A stretch of 64,000 nucleotides of DNA from an uncultured Mycobacterium sp. (GTDB lineage Bacteria > Actinomycetota > Actinomycetes > Mycobacteriales > Mycobacteriaceae). The stretch is from contig FLQS01000020.1 in the NCBI GenBank assembly GCA_900078375.1, positions 29,807-93,806 of the forward strand. The letters run 5' to 3'. Below the pieces are notes generated by a model. The model saw only the letters and a program-made list of their open reading frames with translations. It ran no database searches and was not told where the DNA came from. The translations under genes were made by a program, and so were the position numbers. Below are positions 53,419-61,137 of this stretch, one piece after another; the first letter of the stretch is position 1, and each line of letters opens with the position of its first letter.

Positions 53419-54338
53419 TGCAAAGTCTCCTCCTTCAGGGCCAGCATGGACTGGCCGCGTGTGTAGCTGACCTCGCGAATGCCGAGCGCGTCGTGCAGCT
53501 TGCCGGCGGGCAGGGTGAGCGGTTTGGGTGCCGGTCCGTCGCCGGGATGCGGCAGGGGGTAGGCCGTGGTGGTGCCGCTGTAGAACGTGACATTGTCCTC
53601 GGTCTTCGAAAATAACTGGTGGACATGGCCGTTCAGGCAGGTAACCGAGGAGAACCGGCGCAGATAACTGAGCGCCTGCGTGGCATCGTCGGTGCCCCAA
53701 CCCCAGTCGGGATACATCGCAAACAGCGGGATGTGGCTGCACACGATGATCGGGGTATCCGAGGACAGCGACGCGACGTCCTTTTCGATGAACTCCAACT
53801 GGTCGGCGCCAAGGTGGCCCAGCTTCTTGAGGTTCAGCGTGTTGACCAGTCCGATGACGTGGACACCGGCGATGTCGAAGCTGTACCAGCCGTCGCCGCG
53901 GGTCCCTGCCCCGAACACGGCCCGGTACTTCTGCCCGGCGTCGTCGACCGAGTCGTGCTCGCCGGGCACCGTGAAGACGTGTGGGGTGTTCAGCCCGCTC
54001 ATCATCTGGTTGACCTGGTCGAACTGCGCCGGCGTGGCCAGATGGGTGAGATCGCCGGTGTGGATGACGAAATCGGGTGTGTAGCCGAGGTTGTTGATCT
54101 GCCGGATGGCCCGCTCGAAGGACCCCACCACGTCAGGATTGGCCGTGCCGTTGAACCCGATGTGACTGTCGCTGATCTGAGCGAACCGCAAAGTGGGCCG
54201 CGCGGGAGCGGCGGCGGGGGCAGCGGCGACATGGGAGAGCACCTCGCCGCCGACGACCGCGAGTCCGACCGCGGCACCGAACCACGCACCGTGCCGCATG
54301 AGCTGTCGGCGGCTCATCTGCTGCGGATCGCCGTTCAC
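53415..54338 (-). CDS. Tat-exported metallophosphoesterase with GEHD motif
   Basis: A 307-residue calcineurin-like phosphoesterase with a twin-arginine signal (SRRQLMRHGAW, Arg10-Arg11) and cleavage probably near residue 40. Metal-binding motifs: DSH (Asp57, His59), GD (Asp96), GEHD (127-129), His202 in CSHIPLF and GHVH (His238, His240). The usual GNH[D/E] asparagine is glutamate here, which should alter the metal site. It lies between the cupredoxin and the small membrane protein, each overlapping by 4 bp. Substrate unknown. Confidence 0.83.
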   Translation of the reverse strand: MNGDPQQMSRRQLMRHGAWFGAAVGLAVVGGEVLSHVAAAPAAAPARPTLRFAQISDSHIGFNGTANPDVVGSFERAIRQINNLGYTPDFVIHTGDLTHLATPAQFDQVNQMMSGLNTPHVFTVPGEHDSVDDAGQKYRAVFGAGTRGDGWYSFDIAGVHVIGLVNTLNLKKLGHLGADQLEFIEKDVASLSSDTPIIVCSHIPLFAMYPDWGWGTDDATQALSYLRRFSSVTCLNGHVHQLFSKTEDNVTFYSGTTTAYPLPHPGDGPAPKPLTLPAGKLHDALGIREVSYTRGQSMLALKEETLQ

Positions 54339-54787
54339 CGGTTCACCATCACGGTGCCGCGCATGAACGGGTGGATGCTGCAGATGTAGTCGAAGCTGCC
54401 CGGCGTGGTGAAGGTGAAGCTATACCTACCGTTTGCGTCCAACCCCGGCGAATGGAACGAGCCGTCGTTGGCGACGACAGTGTGGGGCTCCTCGTCCTTG
54501 TTGGTCCACGTCACCGTGTCGCCGACCTTCACGGTGAGGTTGGCCGGGGCGAACGCGAAGTTGGTGATGTCCACAGCCGTCCCGGCGACCGGCGGAGTCG
54601 TCGACGTCGTGGCCGATGCGATCGGCCCCATGCCGGGCATTCCCGACGTCATCCCCGGCATTCCGACGGATGTGCCACCGTTCGGGCCGAAGTCGACCGT
54701 CGGCGCGGGCGCCTTCGCCGGCGCGGAGCACGCCGCGACGCCTACTGCGACCGCGACGCAGGCGAACGCGGTACGGGAGTGGTGCAT
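54335..54787 (-). CDS. Cupredoxin lipoprotein (plastocyanin-like)
   Basis: A 150-residue lipoprotein with a lipobox ending in Cys20 (VAACS), a Met/Gly-rich linker with three MPGM repeats (about 43-53), and a cupredoxin domain. Type 1 copper ligands are His102 (EEPHTVV), Cys136, His139 and Met142 (YICSIHPFM). It can carry electrons or store copper at the outer face of the membrane; the methionine repeats could bind further copper. First gene of the operon, divergent from the sigma factor gene. Confidence 0.86.
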   Translation of the reverse strand: MHHSRTAFACVAVAVGVAACSAPAKAPAPTVDFGPNGGTSVGMPGMTSGMPGMGPIASATTSTTPPVAGTAVDITNFAFAPANLTVKVGDTVTWTNKDEEPHTVVANDGSFHSPGLDANGRYSFTFTTPGSFDYICSIHPFMRGTVMVNR

Positions 54788-54853
54788 GAAATCTGCCTCC
54801 TCGGCTGAACCAAGTCCGCGGCGCGGACCGTCTCACCAAGAGGTAGGGGCGGC

Positions 54854-54877
54854 GGTTACACCGACAGCTGTGTAACC
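54854..54877. promoter_or_regulatory. Inverted repeat between cupredoxin and sigma operons
   Basis: GGTTACAC and GTGTAACC are perfect 8-bp arms around an 8-nt spacer, flanked by further GGCGGC/GCCGCC complementarity. It lies in the middle of the 128-bp divergent gap, so one regulator could control both operons. Confidence 0.6.
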
Positions 54878-54915
54878 CCGCCGCCTATCTCTGGATGATG
54901 AGCGGAAGGCAAACG

Positions 54916-55455
54916 ATGATGGCGGCGGAGGACGATCCACGCCCGCGACCAGACCTGCGTCTGGTCCCCGAGGCGCGCTATCCGGACTGGGAAGCCGTCT
55001 ACGACGACAACGTGACATGGGTATACCGGATGATTTTCGGCCGGGTCGGGAATCGGACCGACGCCGAGGACCTGACCTCGGAGGTCTTCCTGGCCGCCAT
55101 GCGGCCGCTGCGCCTGACGGCGAGCATCGCCGAGGTGCGCGCCTATCTGCGCGCCACGGCGCGCACTGTGCTGGCGGCGCACTGGCGGGCCACCTTGGGC
55201 ACGGAGATCACCACCATCGAGGACCTGCCCGCCACTGTGTTCGGTCCGGCGGCGCCGAGTACCGCACCGCAACGCGTCGCCGCACTGCTGGACGCGCTGC
55301 CCGACAACTACCGGCGGGTGTTGGAACTGCGCTTCCTCCAAGGCTGTTCGGTACGGGAAGCGGCCAGTACGCTCGGCGTCAGCGTCGCGAACGCGAAAGT
55401 GCTGCAGCACCGGGCGCTGCGGCTGGCCGCGCAGATCAGCGAGGGGGCACTGTGA
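54916..55455 (+). CDS. ECF-type RNA polymerase sigma factor
   Basis: A 179-residue sigma-70 family factor with only regions 2 and 4. Region 2 spans about 24-90 with NRTDAEDLTSEVFLAAM; region 4 spans about 125-172 with LPDNYRRVLELRFLQGCSVREAASTLGVSVANAKVLQHRAL. The ATG with the GGAAGG ribosome binding site 6 nt upstream was chosen over one 21 bp earlier. Its stop codon overlaps the Rieske gene start (TGATG). Target promoters unknown; the divergent cupredoxin operon is the first guess. Confidence 0.88.
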   Translation: MMAAEDDPRPRPDLRLVPEARYPDWEAVYDDNVTWVYRMIFGRVGNRTDAEDLTSEVFLAAMRPLRLTASIAEVRAYLRATARTVLAAHWRATLGTEITTIEDLPATVFGPAAPSTAPQRVAALLDALPDNYRRVLELRFLQGCSVREAASTLGVSVANAKVLQHRALRLAAQISEGAL

Positions 55456-56168
55456 TGACCCGCCGTGAGCTCCGCCGCTACATCGACGACCTGCTGGCCG
55501 GGCGCCAGCCCAAGGGTTTCCACGTGGGAGACTTCGAAGCCGCGCAGCTGCGCACCGCCATCGACCTGACCGCCGCGCGCGACGACGCTGCCGAGCCCCG
55601 CCCGGAGTTCGTATCCGGGCTCAAGGCACGGTTGGCCGCCGAAATGTCTTCCGAGACTGGGCCAGTCGACGATGTCGCACCCCCGGCCAGGTCCGGACTG
55701 TCGGCCACCCGACGGCAGGTGATCGTCGGCTCCACCGCGGCCGCGACGGCTGCGGTGGCGGCGGTATCCGTCGACCGACTTGTGCTCCGCCCGACTACCA
55801 GCGAGCCGCAGATGGCCGACGCCGACATGGTGCCGACCGACGGGTCATGGCAGGCCGTGGCAGCCAGCTCGGAAGTGTCCGAGGGCGCCATGCACGCGTT
55901 CGATCTGGGCTCGGTCAACGGGTTCGTCCGCCGGGTCAACGGCCGAGTGGAAGCGGTCTCTGGCGTGTGCACCCACCAGGGCTGCAAGCTGTGGTTCGAC
56001 CAGAGCGTCGACCGGCTGCGCTGCCCGTGCCACTCCACATCGTTTTCCCCGGCCGGAATGGTCATCACCCATGCTCTGCCGATAGCCCCGAAGCCATTGC
56101 CGCACTTCGAGGTTCGGGAGCAGAACGGTGTGGTGGAAGTTCTGGCTCCGCCCACGCAGACGACGTGA
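55455..56168 (+). CDS. Rieske 2Fe-2S protein with putative anti-sigma N-terminus
   Basis: A 237-residue protein in three parts: a cytoplasmic N-terminal domain (1 to about 80; LRRYIDDLLAGRQPKGF and RPEFVSGLKARLAAEM) of the size and place of anti-sigma domains but with no cysteine or zinc motif; a twin-arginine/hydrophobic segment (Arg86-Arg87 to about 112); and a Rieske domain with Cys172/His174 (CTHQGC) and Cys190/His193 (CPCH), Cys177-Cys192 being the usual disulfide pair. Coupled to the sigma gene, it could pass a redox signal across the membrane. The anti-sigma role is inference. Confidence 0.78.
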   Translation: MTRRELRRYIDDLLAGRQPKGFHVGDFEAAQLRTAIDLTAARDDAAEPRPEFVSGLKARLAAEMSSETGPVDDVAPPARSGLSATRRQVIVGSTAAATAAVAAVSVDRLVLRPTTSEPQMADADMVPTDGSWQAVAASSEVSEGAMHAFDLGSVNGFVRRVNGRVEAVSGVCTHQGCKLWFDQSVDRLRCPCHSTSFSPAGMVITHALPIAPKPLPHFEVREQNGVVEVLAPPTQTT

Positions 56169-56196
56169 GCTGTAACCTGCTTGCCTATCTAAAGGC

Positions 56197-56421
56197 ATGT
56201 ACAGCAACATAATTGGAGCAGCACTCATCGGCATCGCCCACGTCGTGTCCAGTTCCGGAACCGGCTCGGCCCCCGACATCGTCAGCGAACTGCAGAGCCA
56301 GGGCTTTGCGGTGCAGTTCAATGGCTCGCCGAACGGAGATCTGGCTCGATGCACCGTCACCGGCGTGCACCGGGCATCACCCACCGCGTACGTGGATCTG
56401 GACTGCCCCGCCGGTACCTAG
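56197..56421 (+). CDS. Small mycobacterial secreted protein
   Basis: A 74-residue protein with a short signal-like start ([21 protein letters not shown]) and a compact C-terminal domain [30 protein letters not shown]...VDLDCP. I recognise the pattern of small exported mycobacterial proteins with two conserved cysteines (about 52 and 70), probably disulfide bonded. It follows the Rieske gene by 28 bp and shares a CTAG stop overlap with the TetR gene. Function unknown. Confidence 0.72.
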   Translation: MYSNIIGAALIGIAHVVSSSGTGSAPDIVSELQSQGFAVQFNGSPNGDLARCTVTGVHRASPTAYVDLDCPAGT

Positions 56422-57005
56422 ACCGGTACTGCGCGCAGCGCTTCGGGCAGGCTGGGCAGGAAGTGTTTGGTGGCGAACGCCCGGACGTCCTCGGCGGTTT
56501 CGAGAGGCTCCGGGCTGGGCAACAACAGCGCCATCATCGCGTACCGCCAGATGTTGTCGGCCAGCTCGTGGACGGCCCGTGGCCCGATCCGCTGGGCGAA
56601 GCCGGGCGGGAAGATCACCTGCAGAGCCGCCTCGATGCGCTGCACCGCGGCCGCGTAGTGCCGGCGGGCCAACTCCAGCGTCAGCGCCGGCTCGTCGAGC
56701 ACCATCCGGTTGAGCACCCGGTGCTTGCGGCTGCGCAGGATCGCCTGCGTGAATGCTTCCACATAGTAATTCGATTGCGGGCGTGCATTTTTGAGTTCCG
56801 TAGCGATATCGTCGAAGAGCCGCGCGTTCTCTCGGTCCACCACGGCGGCTACCAGGTCGTCCTTGTTGGCGAAGCGGCGATAGATCGTCGTCCGGCTCAC
56901 CCCGGCCCGGCGGGCGACGTCGTCGAGGGCGACCCGGCGGATGCCGTGCTGGTCGAACTCGACGAGCGCGGCGTCGAGAATGGCTTCCGTCGACGTGTCA
57001 GGCAT
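56418..57005 (-). CDS. TetR family regulator
   Basis: A 195-residue TetR-type repressor with the helix-turn-helix [34 protein letters not shown] (about 23-56) and a C-terminal ligand domain. Its ATG lies inside the end of the DUF2236 gene (8-bp overlap), so the two form an operon, and the near-palindrome upstream of that gene is the probable operator. Ligand unknown. Confidence 0.87.
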   Translation of the reverse strand: MPDTSTEAILDAALVEFDQHGIRRVALDDVARRAGVSRTTIYRRFANKDDLVAAVVDRENARLFDDIATELKNARPQSNYYVEAFTQAILRSRKHRVLNRMVLDEPALTLELARRHYAAAVQRIEAALQVIFPPGFAQRIGPRAVHELADNIWRYAMMALLLPSPEPLETAEDVRAFATKHFLPSLPEALRAVPV

Positions 57006-57861
57006 GCCCTGCCCGCGCGAAACCCGCTGCGGCATAGCGGTTGTAGCGGATGTTCATCGGCAGATGATCCCACGCCCAGTTGACCGGGCGCGAGCGCCAC
57101 AGCGCCGCGAAGCGCTGATAGTTGCGTTCCTTGCGCTCACTCCAGGGCAGGCCGAGTAGCTCTCGGGTGCGGGGCGGCATTCCGCCGGTGGTCAGGAACG
57201 CCGCGACGGGGTTGAACACCGGCGCCACCAGCCGCCACACCAGCGGGTTGACGGTCTTGGGCCGGGGGAAGCCTTTGGTGACGTAGCCGACTCCGTAGCT
57301 GGCGGTCCGGTGGGCGACCAGCACCTCGTCGATCATGCGGTCCCAGTAGCGCTCGAACTCCGCGTAGTCGGCGGGCATCGGGCGATCGCTCACGCCGTAG
57401 CGGCGATACCACGTCTTGGACTCCAGGTACATCTGCTCCTTCTCGGCAAACGAGAGCCGCTTGACGAAGGTGTCGGCGAAGTACAGGGCCTGGTCGAAGA
57501 AGGTCGCGTGCGCCCAGAAGTAGGTATCGGGATCCAGCGCGTGGTAGCGGCCGCCTTCGGGCATATCGCCCTTGATGCTGTGGTGAAAGTCGCGGACCCG
57601 GGTGCCGGCGTTGTCGTCGTCGCTGCCGTAGACGGTCATGAAGATCGGCGGCAGCGAGCGTTTGACCCGGGCCGCGGTGTCGGCGAAGAACACCGAGTGG
57701 TCGAGCACGCCCTGGCCCAACTCGGCGAGCATGTTCTGCAGCACTGCCGGCCGCGGTCCGATCAGGAACATCCGGTTATCGCCGAAGTAGCGCCACACCA
57801 GTGACTGCGGACCCAGTGGCAGGGCATCGGTGGTGGACTGGGGCTCGACAAGATCCGTCAT
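56998..57861 (-). CDS. DUF2236 oxygenase-like protein (MpaB/latex-clearing-like)
   Basis: A 287-residue helical protein of the DUF2236 group, which includes haem-dependent MpaB and rubber oxygenases. [22 protein letters not shown] contains conserved histidines of the family, and [21 protein letters not shown] is also typical. Probably an oxidase or oxygenase acting on a hydrophobic substrate; haem binding is inferred only from family. It is translated just ahead of its TetR regulator. Confidence 0.76.
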   Translation of the reverse strand: MTDLVEPQSTTDALPLGPQSLVWRYFGDNRMFLIGPRPAVLQNMLAELGQGVLDHSVFFADTAARVKRSLPPIFMTVYGSDDDNAGTRVRDFHHSIKGDMPEGGRYHALDPDTYFWAHATFFDQALYFADTFVKRLSFAEKEQMYLESKTWYRRYGVSDRPMPADYAEFERYWDRMIDEVLVAHRTASYGVGYVTKGFPRPKTVNPLVWRLVAPVFNPVAAFLTTGGMPPRTRELLGLPWSERKERNYQRFAALWRSRPVNWAWDHLPMNIRYNRYAAAGFARAGHA

Positions 57862-57862
57862 G

Positions 57863-57877
57863 TGCAACAGTGTTACA
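57863..57877. promoter_or_regulatory. Putative TetR operator upstream of DUF2236 gene
   Basis: TGCAACA-G-TGTTACA, 7-bp arms with one mismatch, starting 2 bp upstream of the DUF2236 start codon. Half-sites of the TGTTACA kind are common in TetR operators. The remaining 108 bp to the P-ATPase stop hold no clear feature. Confidence 0.5.
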
Positions 57878-57985
57878 GATCTCGCACTTTGTACCAACGG
57901 CTTCGTGACGAGCGTCACCCCGCCGAGATCGACGCAATGCGGCGATCTACTCGCGCTGTCCCTGCCAAACGTCGTTTGGGCGCAG

Positions 57986-60097
57986 TCAGGAGAAGCGCTT
58001 GAGGCGGAGGCTGTTCGTCACCACCAGCACCGAGGAGAACGCCATCGCCGCGCCGGCGATCATCGGGTTCAGCAGGCCCAGTGCGGCCAGCGGGATGGCC
58101 GCCACGTTGTAGCCGAACGCCCAGAACAGGTTCTGTTTGATGATCCGCAGCGTGCGCGACGACAGCCGCAGCGCGGTCGGCACCGTCCGCAGGTCGCCGC
58201 GGACCAGCGTGATGTCGCCCGCCTCGATCGCCGCATCGGTGCCGGTGCCCATCGCCATGCCGACATCGGCGGTGGCCAGCGCCACCGAGTCGTTGACCCC
58301 GTCGCCGACCATGGCGACCTTTCGGCCCTCGGCCTGCAGTCGCTTGATCGCATCGGCCTTCTCCGACGGCAGCACACCCGCGATGACGTTCTCGGCGGCG
58401 ATGCCGACCTCGGCAGCCACCCGTGCGGCGACCGCCGGGTTGTCACCGGTGAGCAGTATCGGGGTGATGCCCATCCGCTTCAGCTCGGCGATGGCCTCGG
58501 CACTGGTCGGCTTGACCGCATCGACCAGCCGGATCACCCCGTGCTGGGTGCCGCCGGCGATGACGGCCACGCTGGTGCGTCCGTCGTCGTCCGAGGCGCG
58601 GGCCACCCGAACGGTCACACCCTCCACGACGCCGCTGACCCCGGTCCCGGGATCGTTGACGAAGCCGGCTACCGCGGGCACCCGCAGACCCCGCTCACGG
58701 GCGGCGGCCACGATCGCAGCCGCCACGGGATGCTCGGAGGCGGACTCGACGGCGGCAGCCCATGCCAGCACGGTGTCCGCGTCGGCGCCGGGCTCGGTTT
58801 CGACGGCCGCAACCGCCATGGTGCCGGTGGTGACGGTGCCGGTCTTGTCCAGGACGACGGCGTCGATGCCGGTGACGGTCTCGAGCACCTGCGGCTCCTT
58901 GATGACCACGCCCAGCTGGGCGCCACGACCGGTGCCGACCAGGATCGCGGTCGGCGTCGCCAGACCCAGCGCACACGGGCAGGCGATGATCAGCACGGCC
59001 ACCGCGGCGGTGAACGCCGCCGTGACGGGCCCACCCGCCAGCAGCCAGGCGACCAGTGTGATAACCGCAATCGCCAGCACGACCGGGACGAAGACTCCCG
59101 ACACCCGATCGGCCAGCCGCTGGATCGACGCCTTTCCGCCCTGCGCATCGGCGACCATCCTGGCCATCCGGGACAGTTGCGTGTCAGCACCAACGCGGCT
59201 GGCGCGCACCAGGATTCGACCGTAGGTGTTCACCGCACCGCCCAGCACCTCGGCGCCGACTCCCACGTCGGCCGGCACCGATTCACCCGTCATCGCCGAG
59301 GTGTCCAGCGCCGAGGCGCCATCCACCACGACACCGTCGGTGGCCACCCGCTCACCCGGGCGCACCACAATCACGTCACCAACCCGCAACTCGCCCACCG
59401 GGATTCGCACCTCGGTGTCGTCGCGCACCACCGTGGCATCCTTGGCTCCCAGCGACAGCAGCGCGCGTAACGCAGCGCCCGCCGACCGCTTGGCTTTGGC
59501 TTCGGCATACCGGCCGGCCAGCAGGAACACCGTCACCGCCGCCGCGACCTCGAAATAGACGTGGCCGTGACCGTGTTCGGCGGCACCGGTCAGCACCGCG
59601 TACAGCGACCAGAAGTACGCGGCCAGTGTGCCGATGGACACCAGGGTGTCCATCGTCGAAGACCCGTGCCGCGCACTGTTCAGCGCGGCCTTGTGGAACG
59701 GGTAGCCGCCCCAGAACACGATCGGCGTCGTCAGCGCCAGCACCAGCCACAGCCAGCCGGGGAATTGCCACGGCATCACCATCGACAGGGCCACCACCGG
59801 CACCGCCAGCACCGCCGAACCGATGAGCCGGGGCCGTAGCTGCTCGGTCGGGACGTCGTGGTTCATGTGGTTCTGGCCGTGACCGGAATGGTCGACCACC
59901 GAGGCGTGGTAACCGGTGGATTCCACGGCCTGGATCAGATCGTGCTCGGAGACCTGCGGCCCGTGTTCGACATGCGCGCTCTCGACGGCGAAGTTCACCG
60001 TGGCACGCACGCCCTCCAGGCCGTTGAGGCTGCGTTCGATCTTCGCTGCGCAGGAGGCGCAGCTCATGCCGCTCAACTGAAGGTCGGTGGTCGTCAT
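57986..60097 (-). CDS. Copper-exporting P-type ATPase (CopA/CtpV-like)
   Basis: A 703-residue P1B-1 ATPase. The cytosolic metal-binding domain has GMSCASC (Cys13, Cys16), followed by a His-rich linker (64-80, DHSGHGQNHMNH); the actuator has TGES (270-273), the membrane site is CPC (373-375), the phosphorylation motif DKTGT (417-421), then SEHP and GDGVND. These mark Cu(I) export. The palindromic metal operator 10 bp upstream of the start supports copper control. It resembles M. tuberculosis CtpV and CtpA; which one is closer cannot be decided here. Confidence 0.93.
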   Translation of the reverse strand: MTTTDLQLSGMSCASCAAKIERSLNGLEGVRATVNFAVESAHVEHGPQVSEHDLIQAVESTGYHASVVDHSGHGQNHMNHDVPTEQLRPRLIGSAVLAVPVVALSMVMPWQFPGWLWLVLALTTPIVFWGGYPFHKAALNSARHGSSTMDTLVSIGTLAAYFWSLYAVLTGAAEHGHGHVYFEVAAAVTVFLLAGRYAEAKAKRSAGAALRALLSLGAKDATVVRDDTEVRIPVGELRVGDVIVVRPGERVATDGVVVDGASALDTSAMTGESVPADVGVGAEVLGGAVNTYGRILVRASRVGADTQLSRMARMVADAQGGKASIQRLADRVSGVFVPVVLAIAVITLVAWLLAGGPVTAAFTAAVAVLIIACPCALGLATPTAILVGTGRGAQLGVVIKEPQVLETVTGIDAVVLDKTGTVTTGTMAVAAVETEPGADADTVLAWAAAVESASEHPVAAAIVAAARERGLRVPAVAGFVNDPGTGVSGVVEGVTVRVARASDDDGRTSVAVIAGGTQHGVIRLVDAVKPTSAEAIAELKRMGITPILLTGDNPAVAARVAAEVGIAAENVIAGVLPSEKADAIKRLQAEGRKVAMVGDGVNDSVALATADVGMAMGTGTDAAIEAGDITLVRGDLRTVPTALRLSSRTLRIIKQNLFWAFGYNVAAIPLAALGLLNPMIAGAAMAFSSVLVVTNSLRLKRFS

Positions 60098-60107
60098 GCC
60101 TTGATGA

Positions 60108-60124
60108 TACCCCTAGGGGGTATG
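60108..60124. promoter_or_regulatory. Copper-responsive operator (CsoR/RicR-like)
   Basis: ATACCCC-TAG-GGGGTAT, a 17-bp palindrome 10 bp upstream of the P-type ATPase start. It contains TACCC-N5-GGGTA, close to the RicR motif described in M. tuberculosis, and has the GC-tract palindrome shape of CsoR sites. The regulator gene is not in the window. Confidence 0.8.
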
Positions 60125-60144
60125 TTGTCCAGTGCCCCACCTGC

Positions 60145-60273
60145 TCACCACAACATGACGGGGAGTTCCTCGTCTGGCGGATCGGGGTCGTCGGGTTTCG
60201 GCGGCTCGGGATCCTCGTCGGAATCGCTGGGCGGCGGCACCGACCACAAGTGCCGACGCTCGCGGGGCGTCAC
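60145..60273 (-). CDS. 42-residue acidic proline-rich protein
   Basis: A tiny protein: TPRERRHLWSVPPPS, then SDEDPEPPKPDDPDPP and ELPVMLW at the end. The GTG overlaps the GPP34 stop codon as GTGA, the coupling used by many genes here, which supports it. No membrane helix; probably disordered. Function unknown. Confidence 0.6.
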   Translation of the reverse strand: MTPRERRHLWSVPPPSDSDEDPEPPKPDDPDPPDEELPVMLW

Positions 60274-60923
60274 GCCGACCGACTCTGTATCGCCTCGGCC
60301 AGCCCGGACACCGGCGCGATGGCGTCGCGCGCCAGTTCCCGCAGCCGATGCCGATCGACAGTGGCGACGAAGCCGGCCAGACCGGGCAGCTGAGCAAGGA
60401 CGGCCAGCAGTCCGCACGCAAGCAACCACGGCTCGGCCGGCTTTCCCGTGATCGCGTTCCGGAGGGCACCCGCGACCTCATCGGCCAGGGCGCCAACCCG
60501 GCATGCGTCATAGGGTTCCAGACCCGCAGCGGGTATCGCCGGAACCGCAGGCGGGCCGTTCCGTAACCAGCCCTCGGTGAGCAGCCGGTCGCGCACCGCT
60601 GAAATGGCGCAACCGTGATGTCCGGCGATCAGCTCTGCCCACGTCGCCCGATTGTGGACGCCGACCTGGGCGAATGCGGAATGCAACACCTGATCGTCAG
60701 GGCTGGCCGCTTTGCCCGGGACGGGGCGACCGTCGCGCTCAACCAGATAACCCGTCAGGTAGAGCTCGGTCAGCATTGCCGCGCCCAAGGCCAGCCCGAA
60801 CAACGCGGAGTCGCGCTCGTCGAATCGCCCCTGGTTGGGGTCGAAAGCGAGTAAAAACAGCTGGCCGTGAAGCGTCGACGGGACCTGCGAGACCTCGGAT
60901 AACAGCCCGCGACTGCGCTCCAT
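60270..60923 (-). CDS. GPP34 (GOLPH3-like) family protein
   Basis: A 217-residue mostly helical protein of the Golgi phosphoprotein 3 fold found in actinobacteria: FLLAFDPNQGRFDERDSALFGLALGAAMLTELYLTGYLVERDGRP (about 20-65) is the typical N-terminal half. Eukaryotic GOLPH3 binds phosphatidylinositol-4-phosphate; the bacterial ligand is unknown. An AGGAGG ribosome binding site lies 5 nt before the ATG. Coupled to the 42-residue gene. The 214-bp gap to the amidohydrolase shows no clear feature. Confidence 0.8.
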   Translation of the reverse strand: MERSRGLLSEVSQVPSTLHGQLFLLAFDPNQGRFDERDSALFGLALGAAMLTELYLTGYLVERDGRPVPGKAASPDDQVLHSAFAQVGVHNRATWAELIAGHHGCAISAVRDRLLTEGWLRNGPPAVPAIPAAGLEPYDACRVGALADEVAGALRNAITGKPAEPWLLACGLLAVLAQLPGLAGFVATVDRHRLRELARDAIAPVSGLAEAIQSRSA

Positions 60924-61137
60924 GCCCCCTCCTGCTCCCTGCCCGTCCGTCGACTCACATATCATGTTGTCGCAGAACAGGTTTGAAATTCATCCCCGAC
61001 CCGGGCAACGGCACAGCCGCTCCTCCTGAAGCAACTGTCCCGCACGTGCCGCAAAACAACATGCGTAGGCGACTACTTCATTTTTCCGCTAACCCCGTGC
61101 GCTCCGGTGGGACACTGAACGCAACGACGAAGAAAAG

